Virus record (IMG/VR): IMGVR_UViG_3300033153_007400
Location: 1-43,058 of that record
Origin: a virus
Direction: 5' to 3' (one strand)
Length of the DNA: 43,058 bases
Numbering within the stretch: position 1 is the stretch's first letter; each line of letters begins with the position of its first letter. The notes beneath the pieces are model-generated. The model searched no databases and was not told the origin of the DNA. It worked only from the letters and a program-made list of their open reading frames with translations. A program made the position numbers and the translations under genes. Below, one piece after another: positions 36,136 through 42,867 of the stretch.

Positions 36136-36668
36136 TGGACGAGCTTTAATTCAAAGACGGTTCTTTGGCCGCCCCTGATGGTTGTATAAGAACGTGTCCC
36201 GACTACTCGGAAGATCCTGTCGCGGCTTAGCGTAAATGCCTTATCATCCGCCATATCTGTTGTCGATATCCCAGTCATCCAGATATTCGGTTGCCTGAGC
36301 CAACTACTAAGCTCGATCATCATGTTGGAGGAATCGACGATTTGGACCACCTTGAGTCGGTCCGTTTCCGTGAAAAATACATGTTGACCGCTGCGAAGCG
36401 GCTCTTTCAATGGTCCGGCATCGCGCAGCTCGGGCGGCAATATGAGCAGGCGAATTGCCTCTCCCTGCCGTTCCAGTATGTTCATTATTTTTGTTCTTGC
36501 GTCTTCGAGGTTAGCGAGGCGGTCCTCGATCTTTTTGAGGCGAGTTTCCACGCGGCGCTCGTATGCCGCTGGGGACGACCCGTAGCCCGACCGGCGGCTG
36601 TAAGCGAAGATGTTCAGGGACAGGATGATTGAGACGACTAATACGATTGTGACCTTGTGCTGTTTCAT
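36132..36668 (-). CDS. exported or membrane-anchored coiled-coil protein
   Basis: A 178-residue protein read leftward. Residues 1-24 (KQHKVTIVLVVSIILSLNIF) form a signal or anchor. Residues about 35-75 are a coiled coil (YERRVETRLKKIEDRLANLE). The C-terminal part is beta-rich. Probably a host-surface or lysogeny-expressed gene and not a virion gene, because it is opposite in direction to all structural genes. No family recognised. Confidence 0.62.
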   Translation of the reverse strand: MKQHKVTIVLVVSIILSLNIFAYSRRSGYGSSPAAYERRVETRLKKIEDRLANLEDARTKIMNILERQGEAIRLLILPPELRDAGPLKEPLRSGQHVFFTETDRLKVVQIVDSSNMMIELSSWLRQPNIWMTGISTTDMADDKAFTLSRDRIFRVVGTRSYTTIRGGQRTVFELKLVH

Positions 36669-36671
36669 TTA

Positions 36672-37082
36672 TTATGCCTTCACTTCGGTCTGCTGATCTA
36701 TTTGCTTCGCACAATCCCCACAAACCACCTTGCCAATGCTTAGAACTGTAAGGTCCGAGGGTGCGTACATTTTACTACATGCGTCGCATTTATTCCTCTT
36801 TGATTTGACTATGATAATTGATAACAGTAATTCCACTTGGGCTAAACTGGTGATGACATCGTCAGACCTTGAACCAATACGGACAACAGCAATGCTAATA
36901 ATTATGCTGGTTATAAATACAAGAGCACACAGCAATCGCGTAAGCGCTATGTCGCCGTCCTGTAGCCAGAGAAGAAAGAGCCATACAGTGACAAACGTGA
37001 AACCGAGCGCTGCTAAATATAGGGCCCCACTGTTTGATGGCTTGACCTTTTCTCGCTCCACTAAAACATCTTTTCTTGCCAT
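36672..37082 (-). CDS. two-span membrane protein with zinc ribbon
   Basis: A 136-residue protein. Two membrane spans (about 20-42 with LYLAALGFTFVTVWLFLLWL; about 50-68 with LLCALVFITSIIISIAV) precede a C-terminal CDACSKMY...VVCGDCAK zinc-ribbon-like pair of CxxC motifs. It sits in the leftward block three bases from the 36132 gene. It could be a superinfection-exclusion or sensing protein; function unproven. Confidence 0.62.
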   Translation of the reverse strand: MARKDVLVEREKVKPSNSGALYLAALGFTFVTVWLFLLWLQDGDIALTRLLCALVFITSIIISIAVVRIGSRSDDVITSLAQVELLLSIIIVKSKRNKCDACSKMYAPSDLTVLSIGKVVCGDCAKQIDQQTEVKA

Positions 37083-37097
37083 TGTGAAACCCGCACG

Positions 37098-37457
37098 CTA
37101 CGCTTTTTTCTTCTTTTTCCGTCGATATTGGGGGTTCAGGACTTCGAGCATTTCCCTGATCGCCTTGCTCTCTATGTCCGAAAGGAATTGCAGACTGACC
37201 GAGAAATCTTTGGTGCTCAGACCCTGATAGGTCCTTATGCACATCCGGGCAACGGTTGCGGCCAACTCAGCAGGGTCGTTGGATTCAATGCCGTTAGCCT
37301 GAGCAATGAGGCGTTTTTGCTCATCGCCACTCAGGTTGACGAAGGCGAGAAGCGCGCCGTTAGTTATTGACCGGAGGTCAAAACCCTCTTTTTCAAGTGT
37401 TGCGAGAAGTGGTTCTGTTACATCCGTAAGTTCAAATGTGGTTCGTCTATTAGCCAT
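37098..37457 (-). CDS. hypothetical regulator-like protein
   Basis: A 119-residue protein with a basic start (MANRRTTFELTDVTEP) and a Lys-rich C-terminus (RRKKKKKA). The region TEPLLATLEKEGFDLRSITNGALLAFVNLSG is probably helical. ATG at 37457 follows a GCAGGGTG site on the leftward strand. First gene of the leftward block, adjacent to the A/T-rich control region. A repressor or ribbon-helix-helix role is possible but not shown. Confidence 0.5.
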   Translation of the reverse strand: MANRRTTFELTDVTEPLLATLEKEGFDLRSITNGALLAFVNLSGDEQKRLIAQANGIESNDPAELAATVARMCIRTYQGLSTKDFSVSLQFLSDIESKAIREMLEVLNPQYRRKKKKKA

Positions 37458-37884
37458 CACCCTGCATTTTCCAAAAAAAAACTTGCGACGTAAATCTTTA
37501 TGTGCTGAATACTTATATTAGTTTCGCACAAATTCTCACAAAAAGGCATATTTTTATGTTGACAACCATCGCCCCGCTTGCCGAAATAGGCGCAGTTATG
37601 GCAACGGTGAAAACAATCCGATTTGACGCCCTCTGGTCCGGCCCCCCTGCCACACGGATTAGAATACCAGACCCATCGGGCGTTTGTCAAGTAAATTCTC
37701 CTCGAATTAGGGTGATGAGTGTGTGGGCAGGGGGGTTGAGGGTGCGGAAAACGAATCAGAATAAAGCAGGTGGACGACGCCCGGGGGGAGTAACGCCGAT
37801 GGGATCAACGGCTTTTGCCCCAGGGGCGACTTCCGAAAGCAACCAATATACTCCCCATGCCATGCTTGTGCAAGTGGGAGATGT

Positions 37885-37934
37885 GAGCATCCTGCGAGAT
37901 GTCCGGTGATGAAAAGACCGGAGCAGGGATGCTC
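37885..37934 (+). promoter_or_regulatory. long stem-loop upstream of the integrase
   Basis: GAGCATCCTGC (37885-37895) pairs with GCAGGGATGCTC (37923-37934, one bulge), and the inner CCGGT/ACCGG pairs again. TTTGACATACGAAT follows. It may be an attenuator or a protein-binding site for excision control. Confidence 0.55.
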
Positions 37935-37974
37935 TTTGACATACGAATAGGGGAAGAAAGCGCAGGATTGGTGG

Positions 37975-38003
37975 TTGACGCTTGGCTTTGCAAGCCGTAT
38001 ATC
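37975..38003 (+). promoter_or_regulatory. sigma70-type promoter of the integrase
   Basis: TTGACG at 37975-37980, a 17-base spacer, TATATC at 37998-38003. The spacer contains GGCTT-TGC-AAGCC (37984-37996), a palindrome, so the promoter may be regulated by a protein or by DNA structure. The start of transcription would be about 38010. Confidence 0.7.
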
Positions 38004-38007
38004 TTAA

Positions 38008-38022
38008 CTGCCTATAAGGCAG
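38008..38022 (+). repeat. 15-nt palindrome (CTGCCT-ATA-AGGCAG) at the integrase leader
   Basis: Perfect stem placed at the predicted transcription start, upstream of AAAGGAGGTGATC. Confidence 0.85.
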
Positions 38023-38060
38023 TGGCTTGCAGCAACTGTGACCGAAAGGAGGTGATCAGT

Positions 38061-39053
38061 ATGCGTCACATAGTTAAGCCACAGTCAATGACTGATCTTG
38101 TTATGCAGTACATCAAATCCAACAAGCGAATCCAAAGACCCACGATGGACCTTACGCTCAAGGCGTTCGAGCACCTGATCGAGTCGGCAGGAAATATCAG
38201 GCCCGAGCGATTGACGTTCGGCGATTGCGAGCGGTTTCAGCAGGACATTTTACATGCCGGGTGCAAGCCGGTTACGGCGAACATTTACGTAAAGACAGCC
38301 AGGCCGGTATTGAGATGGGCGATGCGAAACGACTGGATCCCGAGCGACCCATTCGAGCACCTCAGATTATTCCCGGCGCCCGCCGGCGAGATCCGGATAT
38401 ATGATCGGGTCGAGTTCGAGCGAATGCTCACCGGCTGCCGGTCGAGGATATGGCAGGGCAGGCTACTGCTCGCCAAGACCGCGGCCATGCGCCGGGGTGA
38501 GATACTGAATCTCACGCTGCGGGACATCGACTTCGACAAGGGCGTCATTACCATTCGCCCCAAGAAGGAGAGCCGGGACACCTGGGAATGGACGACCAAA
38601 AGTAAGAAATTTCGCCAGGTGCCCCTGGCCGATGCGGTCGGTAAGTTTCTCACCGACTTCGTCTTACGCGACCTGCCGGTGAAGCAGCCTTATCTCATGC
38701 TCACCGGCGAGCGTTACGACCGGATTGAGCAGTTGCGCCGCACGGGCCTGCTCAGCGACAGAATCCGTCGATGTCCCGATGAGAATTGGACGAAGCCCTT
38801 TGAGAGGATTCGCGCAAGGGCCGGTATCCACGATGGAACTTTCCACGACCTTCGCAGGACTTGTATTACCGAATGGCTGGAAAGTGGCCTGCAACCACAT
38901 GAGGTAAAAGTGCTTGCAGGCCACGCCTCGATTGAGACGACGATGCGTTATTACGTCGCCACTCGTCGAGCTTTGATTGACCGCGCACGCGCGGCAAGTC
39001 AAAAGGTCATAAAACCAATCGGGGCGACGAGATTTGAACTCGTGGCCTCTTGA
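38061..39053 (+). CDS. int: tyrosine integrase
   Basis: A 330-residue tyrosine recombinase. The start ATG 38061 is set by AAAGGAGGTGATC (38045-38057), a full complement of the 16S tail. N-terminal SAM-like core-binding domain (about 10-110). Catalytic residues: Arg in MRRGEI (about 144), HDLRR (His262, Arg265), GHAS (His288) and Tyr297 in MRYYV. The final codons, IGATRFELVAS, are encoded by the 3' part of a tRNA-Pro on the other strand (39019-39066). This is the classic sign of an attP overlapping int. It would insert the phage into a host tRNA-Pro gene. Confidence 0.93.
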   Translation: MRHIVKPQSMTDLVMQYIKSNKRIQRPTMDLTLKAFEHLIESAGNIRPERLTFGDCERFQQDILHAGCKPVTANIYVKTARPVLRWAMRNDWIPSDPFEHLRLFPAPAGEIRIYDRVEFERMLTGCRSRIWQGRLLLAKTAAMRRGEILNLTLRDIDFDKGVITIRPKKESRDTWEWTTKSKKFRQVPLADAVGKFLTDFVLRDLPVKQPYLMLTGERYDRIEQLRRTGLLSDRIRRCPDENWTKPFERIRARAGIHDGTFHDLRRTCITEWLESGLQPHEVKVLAGHASIETTMRYYVATRRALIDRARAASQKVIKPIGATRFELVAS

Positions 39054-39066
39054 CCCCCAGTCAAGG
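39019..39066 (-). other. attP: attP core: 3' part of tRNA-Pro (GGG)
   Basis: Leftward strand: anticodon stem-loop CTTGA-CTGGGGG-TCAAG (anticodon GGG, G37), variable AGGCC, T-arm ACGAG-TTCAAAT-CTCGT, acceptor 3' strand CGCCCCG with A73. G72 implies a C1-G72 pair, typical of tRNA-Pro. The D-arm and acceptor 5' half are absent, so it is an attachment core that restores the host tRNA on integration. Confidence 0.88.
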
Positions 39067-39072
39067 GGTTGG

Positions 39073-39116
39073 AAGTCAAACGGTCATTGGAAAATAGGAA
39101 AAAGTCAAACGGTCAT
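39073..39116 (+). repeat. direct repeat, probable integrase arm sites
   Basis: AAGTCAAACGGTCAT at 39073-39087 and again at 39102-39116, just beside the att core. Paired copies next to attP are what arm-type integrase or excisionase binding sites look like. Confidence 0.7.
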
Positions 39117-39299
39117 GTTGCTGCAAGCTATTTTCCCCACTCTCTGAGGACGCATACCCTGGCTCGAAGGGGTTCAGGCCGGGGTTGTATCACCTCCGCG
39201 GCGGGACGAGAGATCCGCGTTTTTCGCCGATGCCATAACAGCTTTGACGATTCGCGCACTCTCTCCCGCCATTATTCAGCTTTTCATCACCCTCCTCCG
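39117..39299. other. spacer without features
   Basis: No gene, clear promoter or repeat was seen between the arm repeats and the terminator. Confidence 0.5.
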
Positions 39300-39330
39300 A
39301 ACTCCCAAGCCACGGGGCTTGGGAGTTTTA
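39300..39330 (+). terminator. terminator hairpin after integrase/attP
   Basis: AACTCCCAAGCC pairs with GGCTTGGGAGTT (12-bp perfect stem, 4-base loop ACGG) followed by TTA. It would end integrase transcription and may also act on the other strand because A's precede it. Confidence 0.78.
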
Positions 39331-39333
39331 TCC

Positions 39334-39421
39334 GCCCGCGTAGCTCAATTGGGTAGAAAAGCACTCAGCGATAACGTTTGAAACTCTGAGAAGGTTGCTG
39401 GTTCGAATCCAGCCGCGGGCA
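39334..39421 (+). tRNA. tRNA-like gene with a 17-nt anticodon loop
   Basis: 88 nt. Acceptor GCCCGCG/CGCGGGC plus A73, U8-A9, D-arm GCT/AGC with a GG-containing loop, T-arm GCTGG-TTCGAAT-CCAGC. All match canonical tRNA. The anticodon stem CTCAG/CTGAG closes a 17-nt loop (39369-39385) instead of 7, so the anticodon cannot be assigned. The loop contains TTTGAAA, similar to a UGA-anticodon loop. No CCA is encoded. It may be an intron-containing, remodelled or decaying tRNA. Confidence 0.6.
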
Positions 39422-39437
39422 TTTTCGCGTGAATAGC

Positions 39438-39579
39438 GGGGCGGCTCGATGTTGGTGTACCGAGTCGGGGGCAGGATATGGCGGACCCGCCATAGCGAGT
39501 GAGTGACGTAACACAGGCTCGGCCCCCGGTTAGCAAGTTTACGGCTGGCTTGTCGCAGGTTCGAATCCTGCCCGCCCCC
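39438..39579 (+). tRNA. second tRNA-like gene with a large insertion
   Basis: 142 nt. Acceptor GGGGCGG (39438-39444) pairs with CCGCCCC (39572-39578). D-arm CTCG/CGAG with a GG loop. T-arm GCAGG-TTCGAAT-CCTGC. Between D-arm and T-arm there is a long arm CGGGGGC (39466-39472)/GCCCCCG (39522-39528) containing TATGGCGG/CCGCCATA. A second stem GCAAG/CTTGT closes an 11-nt loop. No normal anticodon arm is visible. A T-run follows. Either a tRNA with an insertion or a tRNA mimic. Confidence 0.5.
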
Positions 39580-39614
39580 CTTTTTTGACAACTCCATACG
39601 CTAAGGAGATCACA

Positions 39615-40451
39615 TTGAAACCCAAATCTCATAGTTTTGAAATCGAGGACGCCAAGAAATATGGTGTCCCCGCCGCGATTTTTTTACACCACATGAAATT
39701 GTGGATTCAGCAAAATCGTGAGAACAAAGATTTCAGCCGCCATTTTCGCGATGACCGGTGGTGGACTTACAACTCCCGCACGGCCTTGGCTAAGATTTTC
39801 CCATATTGGACCCCCCGGCAGATACGCGGAATTATCGAGAAGCTCGAAACAGCAGGAGCCATTATCACGGCCCAATTGGGCGGAGGCAATCGCTCGAATT
39901 GGTACGCTTTTGAGGTCAAAAACCCATTGGACCAAACAGACCAATGCCCCCCGGACCATCGGACCAAAAAGGCCAATGGGGCATCGGACGAAAAAGTCCA
40001 ATCATCGGACGAAAAAGTCCAATCATCGGACGAAAAAGTCCAACCATCGGACGAAAAAGTCCAATGTATAAAAGGAACAGATAAACTACCAGATAAACTA
40101 CCAGATGAAATACCAGATAGGCAGGGATTTTCTCAAAGGGGTTTATCTGAGCGGGAGAATGATGAAAAGGAAGGCTTTGGTTTGCTCCTGCGTTTTGGAG
40201 TTGCAAGAAACGTTGCACATTCGCTCGCATTCATACATCACACACCACTGATGAGTATTTACGAGGTAATCAAAAACGGCCTGGCAAAACAGCGCGCGAG
40301 CGGTGGATTGTGGAAGCTCAAGGGTGGATACATGGTTGCTGCCCTGAACCAGGCTCGGAGCGAGGGGAAAATCATCGGACCTACAAAGGCGTCGGAGGCC
40401 TTGCGTAAAAAACTAAACATATCACGACCGGCAGCGTTGGCTGCAAAATAA
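39615..40451 (+). CDS. winged-helix replication-type protein with heptapeptide repeats
   Basis: A 278-residue protein with TTG start at 39615, preceded by AAGGAG and six bases. Residues about 8-100 (FEIEDAKKYGVPAAIFLHHM, WWTYNSRTALAKIF, RQIRGIIEKLETAGAIIT) match the winged-helix domain of phage replication-initiation or DnaD-like proteins. Then come four tandem SDEKVQS-type heptapeptides (about 124-150) and PDKLPDKLPDEIPD. The C-terminal 100 residues are helical. This is the best candidate for a replication function in a genome with no polymerase or helicase recognised. Confidence 0.7.
   Translation: MKPKSHSFEIEDAKKYGVPAAIFLHHMKLWIQQNRENKDFSRHFRDDRWWTYNSRTALAKIFPYWTPRQIRGIIEKLETAGAIITAQLGGGNRSNWYAFEVKNPLDQTDQCPPDHRTKKANGASDEKVQSSDEKVQSSDEKVQPSDEKVQCIKGTDKLPDKLPDEIPDRQGFSQRGLSERENDEKEGFGLLLRFGVARNVAHSLAFIHHTPLMSIYEVIKNGLAKQRASGGLWKLKGGYMVAALNQARSEGKIIGPTKASEALRKKLNISRPAALAAK
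39983..40066 (+). repeat. 21-bp tandem repeat in coding sequence
   Basis: Four copies of about TCATCGGACGAAAAAGTCCA with little change. Each contains a GGAC-GAAAAA-GTCC hairpin and encodes SDEKVQS. Confidence 0.88.
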
Positions 40452-40475
40452 CAACCTTTTTTTGGAGATTAAAAA

Positions 40476-41108
40476 ATGGATGAAACGAAAGTGAAGTTTG
40501 AGAAACGAATTGTGTTGAAACTGGCTGTGGTTATCTATATCGGCCTGGCTGTGTGCGGGTGTCAAAGCGTATCGACAATCGACCCGAACGACATCAAACA
40601 GGTCGCTGAGGACGTGAACAGCCTGATTGCCCGAGTAGATGCGTACCAACAGGCCGCTACAGCGGCGATGGAATCGCTGGCTGCGTCCGGTGCTATCGAT
40701 CCGAACAAGGCGGCTGAAATACTTGCGGCAAACGCTGATGTTGATCGGCTACAGGCTACCGTACAGAAGATCACGGCTGCTCTGCAAACGGCCGATTATG
40801 GTGGGGAAACCGGACTGCTGACGCTGATCACGGCGGCTCAGAGTGCAAACGCGGCTACAGCTCCGTGGAATCCTTACGTGGGAGTTATTGCGGCGGCGGG
40901 GACGATTCTATCGACGATCTTAGGCATATCGCTGAAAAAGAAGTCGAGCGAAGCGTCGGCGTCGGCGTTGAAGTACAAGGCACACAAACAGGGGGCCGAA
41001 AAGACGATGAAGGAAGTTTCGGTGGCGACGGATAACGAGGTAAAGAGGATCGAGACGCTGCTGTACAAGAACATCGGAGAGGCAAGGGCGGTGTTAGGAG
41101 TTACATAA
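40476..41108 (+). CDS. lipoprotein with an additional membrane segment
   Basis: A 210-residue protein. N-terminus is a signal with lipobox around LAVCGCQS (Cys27 or Cys29). A helical, Ala-rich periplasmic part follows (VAEDVNSLIARVDAYQQAA). Then a second hydrophobic segment at about 129-152 (YVGVIAAAGTILSTILGISL) and a basic helical tail. A lipoprotein tethered to both membranes is the layout of unimolecular spanins, but the long C-terminal tail is atypical. It could be an exclusion protein. ATG 40476 follows TTTGGAG. A terminator follows. Confidence 0.6.
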   Translation: MDETKVKFEKRIVLKLAVVIYIGLAVCGCQSVSTIDPNDIKQVAEDVNSLIARVDAYQQAATAAMESLAASGAIDPNKAAEILAANADVDRLQATVQKITAALQTADYGGETGLLTLITAAQSANAATAPWNPYVGVIAAAGTILSTILGISLKKKSSEASASALKYKAHKQGAEKTMKEVSVATDNEVKRIETLLYKNIGEARAVLGVT

Positions 41109-41129
41109 GAGAAGGATAACTTCTTAGCG

Positions 41130-41168
41130 GGGCGGCCGGTGTTCCAAGCCGGGCCGGTCGCCCTTTTT
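41130..41168 (+). terminator. rho-independent terminator
   Basis: GGGCGGCCGG (41130-41139) pairs with CCGGTCGCCC (41154-41163, one G-T pair), followed by a T-run (CTTTTTGG). It separates the lipoprotein gene from the radical SAM gene. Confidence 0.85.
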
Positions 41169-41187
41169 GGCGAACGAAAGGGAAGGT

Positions 41188-41946
41188 ATGCGAGTTATCT
41201 ACGAGCCAAGCGGCAGGGCAAGGGAGTATGCCTGGTTGGCGGCTAATCTGTTTCGCGGCTGTCGGCATGGGTGTGTCTATTGCTATGCCCCTCAGACCTT
41301 GAAAATGTGCCGAACGGAGTTTTGTCAGCCGAAAATACGGCCGGGCGTGATCGAACAATTACGCAAGGAAGCGCTGCGTTACCACGGCACGGATAAGCGC
41401 GTATTGCTCTGCTTTACGACTGATTTGTACCAGGGAATGGGCACTGAGTTTGACGAAGTCACTCGCGAGGCATTAGCAATCCTCCACGCAAACGAGATTC
41501 CATTCACGGTTTTAACGAAGGGTGGAACACGGGCTTGTGCAGATTTCGACCTTTATGGGCCCAATGATATCTTTGCGACCACATTGACATTTCGCAACGA
41601 CGCCAGGTCGCTGAGAACCGAGCCTAACGCGGCACTTCCTTTCGACCGAATCGAGGCAATCAAAGCGGCGCACAGCACTGGGATCCGGACAGAGGTGAGC
41701 CTGGAGCCGGTGATTGACGAGCAGGAGACATACGCGCTTATTGCCGAGACATGCGAATACGTTGATCTCTACAAGGTGGGTAAGCTCAACTATATGCCCT
41801 CGGACATTGATTGGGCCAAATTTGGCAAGGCCGTTATTCACATGTTCACCAAATTATCCAAGTCATACTATATCAAGAAGGACCTCGGTGCACACCTCGA
41901 GGGTATTGCATTTGAAAACACAGACACCCGGAGGGTGCAAAGATGA
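41188..41946 (+). CDS. radical SAM protein
   Basis: A 252-residue protein. The 4Fe-4S motif CRHGCVYCYA gives Cys25-x3-Cys29-x2-Cys32. A partial TIM-barrel follows with VLLCFTTDLYQG, FTVLTKGGT, TTLTFRNDARSL, EVSLEPVI and YVDLYKVGKLNY. Composition is like the spore-photoproduct-lyase/Rv2578c-related branch of short radical SAM proteins often seen in phages. The substrate is unknown; nucleic-acid repair or modification is likely. ATG at 41188 with AAAGGGAAGG upstream. It overlaps the recombinase gene by ATGA (41943-41946), so the two are co-translated. Confidence 0.85.
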   Translation: MRVIYEPSGRAREYAWLAANLFRGCRHGCVYCYAPQTLKMCRTEFCQPKIRPGVIEQLRKEALRYHGTDKRVLLCFTTDLYQGMGTEFDEVTREALAILHANEIPFTVLTKGGTRACADFDLYGPNDIFATTLTFRNDARSLRTEPNAALPFDRIEAIKAAHSTGIRTEVSLEPVIDEQETYALIAETCEYVDLYKVGKLNYMPSDIDWAKFGKAVIHMFTKLSKSYYIKKDLGAHLEGIAFENTDTRRVQR

Positions 41947-42689
41947 GGCGAGGCAAATCAAAAGGGAAGGCTCGACGCCACGATCCGCCGCCTGCGTGGA
42001 GTAAAGTGTTGACGCCGGACGAGCAGGAGCGTCTATGGCAATACCTGAACGGCACTGCCTCGAGCCGTGTCAGTGGGGAGTGCCTGGACACTGAATCGGT
42101 AGCGGCCAAGCGATTAACTCTAATGACCGACTTGTTGCTGTACACCGGTATGCGAGCATCCGAACTGGTCAAATTGAGAGTCGAGCACACGCCCTATGTT
42201 CTGGGTGCGATGGTGATCGAAATTTACGACAGCAAGTATCGCAGGGACCGCACAGTCGATGTCAGTGTGAGGTTGGCAAAGGCTATAGAGAGTTACATAT
42301 TGCAGGTTCGAGTGAGAACCCTGCCCCGGTGTGTTCTTCGTAGCGATACGAAGCGCCCGGTTTTCTACAACAGCCGCGGCAAGCCATACACCAGCCGTAG
42401 CAGCAACGGTCGGATACGGGCATCTTCTACATTCAACCGTGAGGTGCATTCTCTCGGCCTGCATATTGGGTTAAAGAAAACATTGAGGCCGCACATGTTT
42501 CGCCACAGTTTCGCGGTCAACACACTCCGCAGCGGCGTGAATGTACGGCGACTGCAGGCCATGATGGGACATAGTTCCTTGGCTATTACGGAGCGTTATC
42601 TACTGCTTGTAGATACTGATGGGTTGGGGGAAAAACTGGACCAACGACCGGCTCAAATAAAGGTGATTCACCCATGCAAAACTGCTTGA
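41943..42689 (+). CDS. second tyrosine recombinase (XerC/D-like)
   Basis: A 248-residue tyrosine recombinase with a shortened N-terminal domain. Catalytic residues: Arg71 in YTGMRASEL, Lys98 in YDSKYR, HMFRHS (His184, Arg187), GHSS (His210) and Tyr219 in ERYL. It differs from the integrase at 38061. The proximity to the genome junction (42926) suggests a role in circularisation, dimer resolution or a second integration or switching reaction. Coupled to the radical SAM gene. Confidence 0.88.
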   Translation: MRRGKSKGKARRHDPPPAWSKVLTPDEQERLWQYLNGTASSRVSGECLDTESVAAKRLTLMTDLLLYTGMRASELVKLRVEHTPYVLGAMVIEIYDSKYRRDRTVDVSVRLAKAIESYILQVRVRTLPRCVLRSDTKRPVFYNSRGKPYTSRSSNGRIRASSTFNREVHSLGLHIGLKKTLRPHMFRHSFAVNTLRSGVNVRRLQAMMGHSSLAITERYLLLVDTDGLGEKLDQRPAQIKVIHPCKTA

Positions 42690-42700
42690 AATCGGTTGCG

Positions 42701-42729
42701 TTTGACACAATTGTACTGGTTTTGTGTCA
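42701..42729 (+). promoter_or_regulatory. inverted repeat/possible operator-promoter
   Basis: TTGACA at 42702-42707 resembles a -35 box, and TGTCAT follows 17 bases later (42725-42730), a weak -10. The inverted repeat TGACACAA/TTGTGTCA overlaps both, as expected for a repressor site. Confidence 0.5.
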
Positions 42730-42867
42730 TTTCTACACAGAAACCGTGCTAACCCTTGTCGGTGTCGCTATTTATGTAATCCTTTGGCGCACGGTGTTTT
42801 TGCGATGTCACTCCGAAGCGCCTGGTGATAGCCGGTCGTATGCGTTTTTAGCCCAAAAACAGGGGGC

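Larger units (their letters stand above)
37458..38060. other. non-coding control region between divergent modules
   Basis: About 600 bp without a convincing gene. The A/T-rich part 37460-37570 precedes the leftward genes and could hold their promoter. A long hairpin lies at 37885-37934. A sigma70-type promoter lies at 37975-38003. Open frames in this stretch (37502-37909 forward, 37457-37690 reverse) lack ribosome sites or recognisable domains. No repressor binding pattern was identified. Confidence 0.6.

Noticed and set aside
37457-37690. 77-codon reverse Cys-rich frame
   Set aside because: The Cys pattern is suggestive, but there is no ribosome site and it occupies the A/T-rich control region; kept as non-coding.
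37502-37909. 135-codon forward frame upstream of the integrase
   Set aside because: No ribosome site, unusual composition, crosses the likely promoter region and long hairpin; no domain recognised.
37899-38060. 54-codon N-terminal extension of the integrase
   Set aside because: The frame is open, but the extension covers the promoter and palindromes, while ATG 38061 has a near-perfect ribosome site.
39328-39632. reverse-strand frames over the tRNA-like genes
   Set aside because: Phrases such as GWIRTSNLL and GRIRTCD are the usual false translations of tRNA genes.
39983-40066. CRISPR-like array
   Set aside because: Units are directly adjacent with no spacers and lie inside a coding sequence; it is a simple tandem repeat.
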